A stretch of DNA of 64,000 nucleotides, taken from contig CAZCUX010000019.1 in NCBI GenBank assembly GCA_964502005.1, positions 1-64,000 on the forward strand, given 5' to 3'. The translations under genes and the position numbers were made by a program. This document shows positions 44,817 through 53,470 of this stretch, piece after piece. The stretch is from CAJWOS01 sp964502005 (GTDB lineage Bacteria > Myxococcota_A > UBA796 > UBA2385). The notes below the pieces were generated by a model. It did not search any database. It was given only the letters and a program-made list of their open reading frames with translations, and was not told the origin of the DNA. Every line of letters begins with the position of its first letter. Position 1 is the first letter of the stretch.

Positions 44817-46202
44817 CTACCAGAAGGGCGTGACGGCTTCGGCCATCGCCGCTTCTACATCGGCGATGGTCTTCGGAATGACGGCCGTGAGCACCTCGGG
44901 ACCATTTGGCGTCACGAGCACGTCGTCTTCAATACGAATGCCGCCGAAGCCGAGCCACTTCGCGGCTACATCAGCGTCGAAGCAGTCGGAGAAGGAATCG
45001 GTGAGCGCGGGATTGCGCAAGATGTCGGGGACGACATAAAAACCCGGCTCGATGGTGACGACATTTCCGATTTGAAGGTCGCGGTCGAGACGTAGAAACG
45101 CCAACCCAAACTGCGTACTGCGGCTGCGACCGGGGCCATAGCCCGCGAGGTCGCCGTAGAGTTCGAGGTCGTGTACGTCGAGTCCAATCAAATGCCCGAC
45201 GCCATGCGGGAAAAAGAGGGCGTGGGCACCCCGCTCGACCAAGCCATCGACGCTCCCCGACAAGATGCGCTCGTCCACCAAGAACTGCGCGATGACGCGA
45301 CTCGCAGCGAGGTGAATGTCGCGGTAGCGGCGCCCTGCGGTGACCATCGAAATACCATGAAGCTCGGCTTCGAGGACCGCCTCGTAGGCGGCCTTCTGGC
45401 GGGCATCAAAGCGACCGGACACCGGCCACGCGCGGGTGACGTCGGTGGCATAGCCGCTCGGGGCCTCGGCGCCGCCGTCGAGCAGCACAAGTTGCCCGTT
45501 TTGAAGCGTGTTGACGCGGTGGTGGTTGTGCAACACCTCGCCGCGCACGGTGACGATGGAGTCGTAGGCGGTGGTCATGCCGTGTGCGGAAATCACACCG
45601 TCAAAAAGGGCGCCAATGCCTGCTTCTGTCGCGCCAGCGCGGGTGGCCGCCATCGCAGCGCGGTGGGCGCGGTTGGTGACGACGGCAGCAGCGCGCATCT
45701 CTGCCACTTCGTCGGCGTCGAGGGACGACCGGAGCTCGATGAGGGCGGAAATGAGCGCAGGGTCGCCCTTGTTTTCACCGAGGTCGTGCGGACGGCCGGT
45801 CCATGCCGCAAGCCGCGCCGACGTTGCGGGGTCGGTGGACGCCAAGGTGTGCAGCCGGGCGCCGTGGGCCAATGCGCGCGACGAGAGCGTTGACAGTGGG
45901 GCGGTTTTCGCAAAACCGAGCGCCGCGCCTTCTTCGGCAATCGTCGGACGCGGCCCGTGCCACAACGCATCGTCGTCCGGCGGTTGCGGCAAGAACAGCG
46001 TGTCGCCGTCGTCGTCCATCAGCAAAGCGGCGCCGGGGAGCGAACAGCCCGTTGTATACAAAAACGAACTTTCGGCCCGGAACGGCAAGTGGTTGATGGG
46101 AATGTTGCGGAGTTGCGGCTCGCCCGCCATCAGCAAAATGGGGCCGTCGACGCGGGCACGGAGCTGTGCGCGATGGCGCGCAGTGGCGAGAGTTGGGAGC
46201 AT
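44817..46202 (-). CDS. Xaa-Pro aminopeptidase (M24B, PepP-like)
   Basis: This is a metallopeptidase of the pita-bread fold that removes N-terminal residues preceding proline. It has 461 residues. The N-terminal domain begins LATARHRAQLRARVDGPILL. The catalytic domain has metal ligands in LLDGGAE, YATDVTRAWPV, HGVGHLIGLDVHD, TIEPGFYV and GIRIEDD, so all five are present. I start at the ATG at 46200-46202 because GGAGG lies six bases upstream; a longer ATG at 46256 adds 18 residues. It lies 114 bases downstream of the alpha/beta hydrolase and ends three bases from the convergent nadB stop. Confidence 0.92.
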   Translation of the reverse strand: MLPTLATARHRAQLRARVDGPILLMAGEPQLRNIPINHLPFRAESSFLYTTGCSLPGAALLMDDDGDTLFLPQPPDDDALWHGPRPTIAEEGAALGFAKTAPLSTLSSRALAHGARLHTLASTDPATSARLAAWTGRPHDLGENKGDPALISALIELRSSLDADEVAEMRAAAVVTNRAHRAAMAATRAGATEAGIGALFDGVISAHGMTTAYDSIVTVRGEVLHNHHRVNTLQNGQLVLLDGGAEAPSGYATDVTRAWPVSGRFDARQKAAYEAVLEAELHGISMVTAGRRYRDIHLAASRVIAQFLVDERILSGSVDGLVERGAHALFFPHGVGHLIGLDVHDLELYGDLAGYGPGRSRSTQFGLAFLRLDRDLQIGNVVTIEPGFYVVPDILRNPALTDSFSDCFDADVAAKWLGFGGIRIEDDVLVTPNGPEVLTAVIPKTIADVEAAMAEAVTPFW

Positions 46203-46316
46203 AAACGTCCTCCGCAGGGCAAAACCGGCCGCCCCACAGCGGTCGAACAGCCCCATCGTTTGCGAGTCCTAACGGGCCAAGTCGGGAGTTGCGCGCCCGA
46301 GCCGAACGAAGTGCGC

Positions 46317-47132
46317 TCAGGCGGTCGGCCAATCGAGGGTCGCGAGCCAATCGACGAGGCCATCGAGAATCATCTCCTTCTCCGGCTCGTTGAACAACTC
46401 GTGGTAGAGGCCATCATAGGACACGATTTCGCGCGGCCCCTTCCAGGCTTCCGCAATGCGACGCCCCGCTTCGGGAAGGCAGATACCGTCGGCGGTTCCG
46501 AGCATCATACGCAGCGGCACTTGGAGCGTGGGAGGGTCGGCCTGGACCCGTTCGGAGGCCGCGACCATTTCGGTGGCCCAGCGTACGGACACGGTGGGAA
46601 ATACGGCAGGGTCGGCCTCGTAGGCGAGCACGACCTCACGGTCGCGGGAGATGAGGCTACTATCGAGGCCGGTGCGCACCGGCAGAAACGGTACGACCTT
46701 GGACAAGCTCTCGACGAGCTTTGCTTTGGGCGGTGGTGGCGAAGAGACAGGCTGCACCAGCGGGTTCGACAATGCGACACCCACGACCCGCGGCGTCAAT
46801 GGCTCGCGCAATGTGTCGAGCACCACCAGTCCGCCCATCGAATGCGCGACCAACGCAAACGGCCGGCGCAACACACTCGCGGCGGTTTGGATGTCTTCGA
46901 CGTAGCGCCGCCAACGGCGGGTATGGCCTCGCTGTCCTTCACTTTCCCCATGCCCACGCAGCTCTACCAAGGTGACCCGATAGCCCGCCGCCTGGAGACG
47001 GGCGGCCACATGGGAATACCGCCCCGCATGCTCGGCAAGCCCATGCACCAGCAGCACATCCCGCGGCCCTTCCCCCCAGCGGACGAGACGAAGGCGGGTA
47101 CCGTCATCAGATACTGCACTCAGGATTTGCAT
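46317..47132 (-). CDS. Alpha/beta hydrolase, monoacylglycerol-lipase-like
   Basis: This 271-residue serine hydrolase of the S33/lysophospholipase type has oxyanion strand VLLVHGLAEHAGRY, VELRGHGESEGQRGH, the nucleophile elbow in VAHSMGGLV, and a late Asp/His pair in TADGI and YDGLYHELFNE. The HGLAEHAGRY and RGHGESEG blocks are typical of monoacylglycerol lipases and of lysophospholipase PldB. It may act on lipids, but this is not proven by sequence. It is on the same strand as the TRAP genes, 21 bases after the DctQM stop, so it may be cotranscribed with them. Confidence 0.88.
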   Translation of the reverse strand: MQILSAVSDDGTRLRLVRWGEGPRDVLLVHGLAEHAGRYSHVAARLQAAGYRVTLVELRGHGESEGQRGHTRRWRRYVEDIQTAASVLRRPFALVAHSMGGLVVLDTLREPLTPRVVGVALSNPLVQPVSSPPPPKAKLVESLSKVVPFLPVRTGLDSSLISRDREVVLAYEADPAVFPTVSVRWATEMVAASERVQADPPTLQVPLRMMLGTADGICLPEAGRRIAEAWKGPREIVSYDGLYHELFNEPEKEMILDGLVDWLATLDWPTA

Positions 47133-47153
47133 AGACGTTCGGTGCTCCGGCCG

Positions 47154-49748
47154 TCAAGGAGACGGGCGGTCGAGGAGGAAGAGGCTGAGCTGCGGGAAGG
47201 CTGCGATGACCACGAGACAGAACAGCATCAGGACAAGGAACGGAAGCGAGCTTCGAATAACCTTGACGACGGGCCGTTCGAACACCGTCGACGCGACAAA
47301 TAGGTTGATTCCCATCGGTGGCGTCAAATAACCGAGCTCCAAGTTCACAATGAAGATGATGCCAAAGTGAATGGGGTCGATGCCAAAGTCCGCCGCAATC
47401 GGCGCAAGAAGCGGTGCGACGATGAGAATGGCAGAAATAATCTCCATCACGCAACCGAGCGCAAGCAAGAACAAGTTGACCAAAATGAGGAACTGCCACG
47501 GCTCGGAGACTGCGCTTCGTATGGCCGTCGCGGCCTCTTGGGGAATTTGTTCGGCAGCGAGGAACTTGTTGAAGGCAATCGCAAGAACAATGATGAGGAA
47601 CAGGCTGCCCATCATCACGCCTGACTCGGCGAGCACATCCACGAGCTTTTTGGCCTTCATCTCGCGGTGGACGACCAGCTCTACAAACAACGCATAGACC
47701 ACCGACACAGCGGCGGCTTCGGTCACCGTAAACCGAAGGGGTCCGAGCACGCCGTAAATCCCGCCCAAAATTAGGACGGGCAGCAACAACGACCAAATCG
47801 AGCGGCGCACCTCCCGGCCCAAATTGGGCCAGTAGCCCCCTTTGATGACGGGCGTGACGATGTCGATGTCCTTTCGGCTGGGGCGCGTTTGGTAAAGAGT
47901 ATAGACCAACAACGTCGCCGCGATGAACATTCCGGGCAAGATACCCGCGATGAAGAGGTCATTGGGCGAGATGGTCACAATCTCGCCGCCTTCTTCATCC
48001 GCCCCCGCCATTCCCGCGCCACTGACCATGATGGCATAAATAATCATCGGCACAGACGGCGGAATGATGATGCCGAGGGAGCCAGCAGATGTGAGCACGC
48101 CCAGGCTGTACGATTCGGGATACCGCTCCTTGACGAGCATCGGGAACATAATGCCACCCACCGCGATGACGGTGACCGGCGATGAGCCCGAAATGGCCGC
48201 GAAGACCACGCATGCAATGATGCTCGCAACACCCAAGCCGCCAGGCAAGGTGCCCATGACCGCCCGCGCGACGCCGACCAAGCGCTCGGCGATGGTGCCC
48301 TGGGTCATGATGTTGCCAGCCAACACAAAGAACGGAATCGCGAGCAGCTCTTCTTTCTTGACCGCCTCAAACATATCTTTGGCGACGAGCGAAGGTTCGA
48401 GGCCTTGAATGTAAGCGACCGATGCGACGGTGCCGATTCCAATCGACAAGAACAACGGCGCACCGGTGAGCACGATGAGCACACAGCCCACCAAAATCAG
48501 CCAGCCGGTGCTCAACCCCATGACGGCGCCAACGCCCAGCAAGAATCCGGGGATAAGGCCCGCGAAGACCAGGTCTCGACCGCCCCGACCTGTGGTGCGC
48601 GCAAGGTGCGTGGGCGCAGGAGGCGTGTTCGGGTCGTCGGGCAAACCAAACACACCCAAACCCAAGAAACGCAATGCCATGAGCAAAAAGCTCAGGGGCA
48701 AAATAGACTGGGGAATCCAGGTGGGGATGTTTCGACGACCACTCGCTTCGGTCATCGCCGCGACAAGCGCGTCGGAAGCGGCGGGCGGCGCAGACTTTCC
48801 GCCGGTGTCATCGCCTACCAGATTCGCGATGTTGGCGACTTCTTGGGCGGAGGGCGCAGCTACATCCGTCGATTCGGACAGTGTGGTCCAGGCATAAGGA
48901 GCGCCATCTGCAGAAGTGGGCTGCCATTGATTACCGAGCACAGCGAGACCGCCCACCAGAAGGGCCAGCGCGCCGATGCTATCGAGGGCAAGTGCTGGCC
49001 CCATCGCGAGGGAGCGTCCTCCACGCACCATTTGGCGCCGGGCAGTGACGACCACCAGCAGCACGACGGCGGACAACGCAGCGATAGCGACCGTTGGCGC
49101 GGTGTTGTCGAGGAGCAGCCAGCCAAGTGTATCGAAGGGTGCGACCATTTCTGGCCACAACGGCAAGGACTCCTGGCTCGCCCCCCGGACGAGGCTGTCT
49201 TCCATCAATGTGAGGGCATAGCCGCTAAACTGGTAGCAGAATCCGGCGGCGACAAAAGCAGAGAAGCGTTGCACCAAACGGGCCGCTTGGGGAGACAACA
49301 AGCGCTCCCCCAAATCGACGGCCAAGTGCTTTCGCTGCCGAGTGGCCAACGATGCGCCGAAAAAGCCGACCCACACCATCAACACGACGGCGAAGTTGGG
49401 TCCGCCGTCCACCTCAAACGAGAAGCCCGGAACCTCTCGCCGGAGATAGTCGAGAAAGCTCAATGCCGTCATTACCAGCATCGAGACGGCGATGAACCAG
49501 CGCTCTACTTTTCCGAGCAAGCGGTCCACTTCTCGGAGGGTCGTCCCCAACAATACCCGCAATGCGGTGACGGCCAAGATGAGGCCGAACACGAGGTTTT
49601 GCAGGGGACCATCGACCAAGCTACGCCAAAAGGCTCGCCAGCCGCTTTCAATCGCAGCGACGAGCCTCTCTACGACCCCGAACGACGCCATCAATAGGCC
49701 ATACGCAGCCTGAAAAGGGGTCGAAAGAAGACGAATAAGGGGATTCAC
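47154..49748 (-). CDS. TRAP transporter DctQ-DctM fusion protein
   Basis: This is the membrane component of a tripartite ATP-independent periplasmic (TRAP) transporter, which imports organic acids or similar solutes using an ion gradient. The 864-residue protein fuses the small four-helix DctQ part (about 90-260) to the twelve-helix DctM part (about 395-855). DctM-like blocks include GAPLFLSIGIGTVASVAYI, ELLAIPFFVLAGNIM, SGSSPVTVIAVGGIMFPMLV and GYLTPPMGINLFVASTVF. Between the halves lies an unusual Ala/Ser/Thr/Glu-rich loop of some 80 residues (about 285-365). It starts at the GTG at 49746-49748, with GGAGG six bases upstream. It is followed by the alpha/beta hydrolase and preceded by DctP. 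Confidence 0.93.
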   Translation of the reverse strand: MNPLIRLLSTPFQAAYGLLMASFGVVERLVAAIESGWRAFWRSLVDGPLQNLVFGLILAVTALRVLLGTTLREVDRLLGKVERWFIAVSMLVMTALSFLDYLRREVPGFSFEVDGGPNFAVVLMVWVGFFGASLATRQRKHLAVDLGERLLSPQAARLVQRFSAFVAAGFCYQFSGYALTLMEDSLVRGASQESLPLWPEMVAPFDTLGWLLLDNTAPTVAIAALSAVVLLVVVTARRQMVRGGRSLAMGPALALDSIGALALLVGGLAVLGNQWQPTSADGAPYAWTTLSESTDVAAPSAQEVANIANLVGDDTGGKSAPPAASDALVAAMTEASGRRNIPTWIPQSILPLSFLLMALRFLGLGVFGLPDDPNTPPAPTHLARTTGRGGRDLVFAGLIPGFLLGVGAVMGLSTGWLILVGCVLIVLTGAPLFLSIGIGTVASVAYIQGLEPSLVAKDMFEAVKKEELLAIPFFVLAGNIMTQGTIAERLVGVARAVMGTLPGGLGVASIIACVVFAAISGSSPVTVIAVGGIMFPMLVKERYPESYSLGVLTSAGSLGIIIPPSVPMIIYAIMVSGAGMAGADEEGGEIVTISPNDLFIAGILPGMFIAATLLVYTLYQTRPSRKDIDIVTPVIKGGYWPNLGREVRRSIWSLLLPVLILGGIYGVLGPLRFTVTEAAAVSVVYALFVELVVHREMKAKKLVDVLAESGVMMGSLFLIIVLAIAFNKFLAAEQIPQEAATAIRSAVSEPWQFLILVNLFLLALGCVMEIISAILIVAPLLAPIAADFGIDPIHFGIIFIVNLELGYLTPPMGINLFVASTVFERPVVKVIRSSLPFLVLMLFCLVVIAAFPQLSLFLLDRPSP

Positions 49749-49823
49749 GAAAGTCCTCCGGGCGACCCCACTGCGCGAGAGATGTCCCCAGCGCAGTGTC
49801 GGATGTCTCGACGTTCAGCCGAA

Positions 49824-50867
49824 TCAGTTTCCGCGCATCGTCTGCAGCTTGGCCTTCACAGCACCGTATTCATCTTGAAGGTCAGGATGCTGGGCCAAGA
49901 ACTTCGCGTGCACTTCTTTTCGGCAGGCTTGCCGGAAGGCGCCACGCTCTTCGTCGGTCAGCTCGATAACCTCGGTGCCCATGTCGCCGATGGTCTTGAT
50001 GAGGCTGGACTCCAGGGCGCGCACAGCCTTGCGGCCTTTGTCCGCTTCGGCTTGACGGTTTGCCATGACGATTGTCTGAAGGTCGGCTGGCAGACCCTCG
50101 TAGAAGCCCTTGCCGTACACGATGGCCGCGGGCTGGTAAATGTGCTTCGACAGCGTGTAGTGGGACACGGCCTGGCTCCAACCCGCAGCAAGGCTGAACA
50201 GCGGCGTATTGTCGTAGCCCGATACAATGCCAGTCTTGAGCGCCGGAAGCACCTCTGCGACTGGCTTCTTGACCGCCTGCACACCCAAGGCCGCGTACAT
50301 GTTGAGGTGTACGTCTGACTCTTGGGCCCGCATCTTGAACTTGGCGAGGTCGGCGGGGGTGCGCACCGGTGCGTCGCCTTTGGTGCCAAACGAGCGCCAG
50401 CCGTTCTCTGCCCAGGTGTAGAGGGTGACGCCCTTCGTCTTCAAGGCCGCATCGACCGGCTGAAACAGCACGGTATCGAGGACCGCATCGGCCTCTGCAG
50501 TGTTGTTGAACAAGAAGGGGAGCTCGGGAAGCTCCAAAATGGGCAGGTCGAGTGCTTGTCCAACGGCGGCAGTAGAAAAGCCGCCAGCCTGGATACGACC
50601 CTTGCCACCCGCCAACTCTTCGACCATCTCGACTTCGGAGCCAAGCGAGGAGCCGAGGAACATCTTGACCTGAATCCGGCCGCCGGACTCCGACTCGATG
50701 CGCTTCTTCAACGCCATCAACTGGTCGGACCACGGCGTGCCATCGGGAGCGGTGGTGCCAAAGGCCATCGAATACTGGGCCTGCGCTTCGACGGTGCGGT
50801 CAGGCAACAGGAGAATGGCGGCACATGCCACGAAGGCGGGAACAAGAGGAGCCAACGAATGGCGCAT
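49824..50867 (-). CDS. TRAP transporter substrate-binding protein DctP-like
   Basis: This is the periplasmic solute-binding component of the TRAP system: 347 residues with a signal peptide (LVPAFVACAAILLLPDRTVEAQ). The mature chain shows FGTTAPDGTPWSDQLMALKK, GGRIQVKMFLGSSLGSE, and LAKFKMRAQESDVHLNMYAA; the Arg in KMRAQ corresponds to the conserved carboxylate-binding arginine of DctP proteins. The ligand is not known. GGAG lies six bases before the ATG at 50867. It sits between the TatT-like lipoprotein (upstream) and the DctQM fusion (downstream), 59 and 75 bases apart, in one probable operon. Confidence 0.92.
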   Translation of the reverse strand: MRHSLAPLVPAFVACAAILLLPDRTVEAQAQYSMAFGTTAPDGTPWSDQLMALKKRIESESGGRIQVKMFLGSSLGSEVEMVEELAGGKGRIQAGGFSTAAVGQALDLPILELPELPFLFNNTAEADAVLDTVLFQPVDAALKTKGVTLYTWAENGWRSFGTKGDAPVRTPADLAKFKMRAQESDVHLNMYAALGVQAVKKPVAEVLPALKTGIVSGYDNTPLFSLAAGWSQAVSHYTLSKHIYQPAAIVYGKGFYEGLPADLQTIVMANRQAEADKGRKAVRALESSLIKTIGDMGTEVIELTDEERGAFRQACRKEVHAKFLAQHPDLQDEYGAVKAKLQTMRGN

Positions 50868-50926
50868 GAGGAACTCCGGCGACAGGCGGACGCGAAAAGA
50901 GAGCGATGACGGGGAAAAGGGGGGGT

Positions 50927-51805
50927 CTATTCAGCGAACCGATCGCCCACTTGTGCCAGGAGGGCCTTGGCCTTTGCCTGCTCCGCACGGTTTTCCGGCG
51001 CGTTGTCGGGGTCGGTGCCGGGGTCGGCGTCGATGACACCTTGCAGCATCCGAATGTAGGTGGCTTTGTCCTGGGAGTTGACCGCCCAAGTATCGGCGAC
51101 CAACACTTGTGTGCCGAGGTATCCCGGCGAACCCGCGATGGACTTGTCAAAGTGGCTCTTGGACTTGTCGAGGTCGCGGCCCGAGAAGGACGGAATCAAC
51201 GAGTAATAGGCACCCCAATAGCGGTCGGGCCCGTGAAAGAAGAAGTCGGGCTGAATCTCACCAATTCGGGTCATATACGCCTTGACGGTGTCGATGTTTT
51301 TCAAGGACGTCAACATGCCGTTGAGCTTGGCCCACTTTCCGAGGGCGCTCGACGTCCAGTACATACACGGGACGTCCTCCGCGCCGAGGGCATCGACGAC
51401 GTCAACTTCCTTTTGGTCACCCTTTTCGAGCCGCGCCTTGAAGGTGGCGTTGATGGCCAAGCACCGCTTTCCCCACGACACCGCAGTATCAAAGGCCGCA
51501 TTTTTGGCTTCGGTCTCGGTTTCGTGGACATCGCCCAAGAAGTACCAGCCACGGGTCAACCGAGCGGCGACCTCGCGATTGGTGGGCTGTGCGCTGTAGG
51601 CTTGCTCGTACTTCACGAGCGCTGCCTTCAACTTTTCGACGTCACCGCGTTCCGCCCACAGCGTATCCGCCTCGCCTTTGATCGCCTCAAACGAGCCGCC
51701 TTCGCCGGTTGCTTGGGCAACTTCATACACACCGCCTTGTTTTTTCCCGCACGCTGACATGAATGAAAGGGCGAGAATCGCAGCCACGACATGAATGGGA
51801 CGCAA
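50927..51805 (-). CDS. TRAP transporter TatT-component-like lipoprotein
   Basis: This 292-residue lipoprotein has a hydrophobic signal ending in the lipobox FMSAC. The mature helical repeat protein shows ARLTRGWYFLGDVHETETEAK, AFDTAVSWGKRCLAINATF, YWTSSALGKWAKLNG and YWGAYYSLIPSFSGRDLDKS, matching the TRAP-associated TPR (TatT) lipoproteins first described from Treponema pallidum Tp0956. These are thought to help deliver ligand to the DctP protein. The start is the TTG at 51803-51805, because AGGAGGT lies four bases upstream; a GTG at 51818-51820 overlaps that site and is unlikely. The family link is from pattern and context. Confidence 0.8.
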   Translation of the reverse strand: MRPIHVVAAILALSFMSACGKKQGGVYEVAQATGEGGSFEAIKGEADTLWAERGDVEKLKAALVKYEQAYSAQPTNREVAARLTRGWYFLGDVHETETEAKNAAFDTAVSWGKRCLAINATFKARLEKGDQKEVDVVDALGAEDVPCMYWTSSALGKWAKLNGMLTSLKNIDTVKAYMTRIGEIQPDFFFHGPDRYWGAYYSLIPSFSGRDLDKSKSHFDKSIAGSPGYLGTQVLVADTWAVNSQDKATYIRMLQGVIDADPGTDPDNAPENRAEQAKAKALLAQVGDRFAE

Positions 51806-51865
51806 GGGGACCTCCTGCACAACTCTGCATCAGAGAAAATGACCAAAGATTGCTACCAACCGCGC

Positions 51866-51875
51866 ACACATGTGT
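51866..51875. promoter_or_regulatory. Perfect 10-base palindrome in the divergent guaB/TRAP gap
   Basis: ACACATGTGT is self-complementary and lies 61 bases upstream of the TatT gene start and 119 bases upstream of guaB. Its place in a divergent gap suits a repressor or activator site, but a 10-base palindrome can arise by chance and no factor is suggested. Confidence 0.25.
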
Positions 51876-51993
51876 CAACGACCCGTAAGACGATTCGTTG
51901 TGGCGTATCCGTTGCTGCCGAATGGTTGGTGCATCGAAAGCGGGTCGGCTAATCCTCCCCTCCCCCCGCAGGCCTTCTTTCCCCGGAGCCACC

Positions 51994-53460
51994 ATGCTCA
52001 CGCACGACATCCCCCTTGCATTGACCTTCGACGACGTGCTGCTGGTGCCGGCGTGGTCGGAAGTGCTGCCCAACGAAGTGGATGTACAGACCCAAATTGG
52101 GCGTGGGATTCGACTTCGCGTCCCCTTGCTCTCGGCGGCGATGGACACCGTCACCGAGGCGGAGATGGCCATCGCAATGGCGCGTGAGGGCGGTCTCGGT
52201 ATCGTCCACAAGAACCTGCCCATCGACGTGCAGGCCGATGAAGTCGCGCGGGTCAAGCGGGCGATGACGGGCGTTATCACCGAACCCGTGGTGATTTCCC
52301 CAGACGCCACTCTTGCCGAAGCGCGCAGCCGAATGACGGCGCGAAATATCTCCGGTTTGCCCGTCGTCAAGGACAACCAACTCGTTGGCATCTTGACCGG
52401 ACGCGACATTCGCTTTGAGGCCGACGACACCTGCCTCGTGCGCGACCGAATGACGCCCCAACACCGCTTGGTCACCGGCTCCCCCGGCACGCCGCTCGCC
52501 CAAGCACAAGCATTGATGCAGCAGCATAAGATTGAAAAGCTCCTGCTGGTCAATGACACGGGCGCCTTGGCAGGCCTCGTCACCTTCAAAGACGTCATGG
52601 CCGCGCAACGGCACCCCGACGCCGCACGCGACGACCGCGGCCGCCTGTTGTGCGGCGCAGCGATTGGGGTCAGCGCAGACCGCGATGCCCGCGCTGCGGC
52701 ACTGGTTGCGGCTGGTGTCGATGTCTTGGTGATTGATACGGCACACGCGCACAGTGCCGGCGTGGTCGCCGCAACGCGCACGCTACGGGAGCGATACCCT
52801 GACCTGACGCTGGTGGTCGGCAATGTCGCGACCGCCGAGGCCACAGCAGCTTGTCTGGATGCAGGCGCCGATGTGGTCAAGGTCGGCATTGGCCCCGGAA
52901 GCATTTGCACCACCCGCGTGGTTGCGGGCACGGGTGTCCCCCAGCTCACCGCAATCGCGGATTGCGCCAAGGTCGCCCACGCACGCGGCGCGACCATCAT
53001 CGCCGACGGTGGCATCAAATCAAGCGGTGACGTCGCCAAAGCATTCGCCGCGGGCGCCGACGCCGTGATGATTGGCTCGATGTTTGCCGGAACCGACGAA
53101 GCACCCGGAGAGCTGATGCAGCTCCAAGGCCGCCTCTACAAAACCTACCGGGGCATGGGCTCCGTCGACGCCATGCGCGCGGGGTCCTCCGACCGGTACT
53201 TCCAAGAGGCGGGCCGCGATAGCCGAAAGCTCGTACCCGAAGGAATCGTTGGGCGCGTGCCCCATCGCGGGCCCATCGTCGACGTCGTGCATCAGCTTGT
53301 GGGCGGCCTTCGCGCGGCAATGGGCTACTCGGGCGCGCCAAACATCGAAGCGATGCAAACCAATGCGCGCTTCGTGCGGATGACGCCCGCAGGCCTTCGG
53401 GAAAGCCACGTCCACGACGTAACCATCACCAAAGAAAGTCCGAATTACAGCAACGGCTGA
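51994..53460 (+). CDS. guaB: Inosine-5'-monophosphate dehydrogenase
   Basis: This is IMP dehydrogenase, which oxidises IMP to XMP with NAD+, the first step towards GTP. It has 488 residues. The (beta/alpha)8 barrel starts LTFDDVLLVPAWSEVLP, has AAMDTVTEAEMAIAMAREGG and the catalytic Cys305 in GPGSICTTRVV, followed by GIKSSGDVAKAFAAGADAVMIG. The two CBS domains (Bateman module, about 95-205) are intact. GGAG lies six bases before the ATG at 51994. It ends ten bases from the convergent lipoprotein gene. Identification is secure; guaA is not in this window. Confidence 0.97.
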   Translation: MLTHDIPLALTFDDVLLVPAWSEVLPNEVDVQTQIGRGIRLRVPLLSAAMDTVTEAEMAIAMAREGGLGIVHKNLPIDVQADEVARVKRAMTGVITEPVVISPDATLAEARSRMTARNISGLPVVKDNQLVGILTGRDIRFEADDTCLVRDRMTPQHRLVTGSPGTPLAQAQALMQQHKIEKLLLVNDTGALAGLVTFKDVMAAQRHPDAARDDRGRLLCGAAIGVSADRDARAAALVAAGVDVLVIDTAHAHSAGVVAATRTLRERYPDLTLVVGNVATAEATAACLDAGADVVKVGIGPGSICTTRVVAGTGVPQLTAIADCAKVAHARGATIIADGGIKSSGDVAKAFAAGADAVMIGSMFAGTDEAPGELMQLQGRLYKTYRGMGSVDAMRAGSSDRYFQEAGRDSRKLVPEGIVGRVPHRGPIVDVVHQLVGGLRAAMGYSGAPNIEAMQTNARFVRMTPAGLRESHVHDVTITKESPNYSNG

Positions 53461-53470
53461 GGCCGAATGT

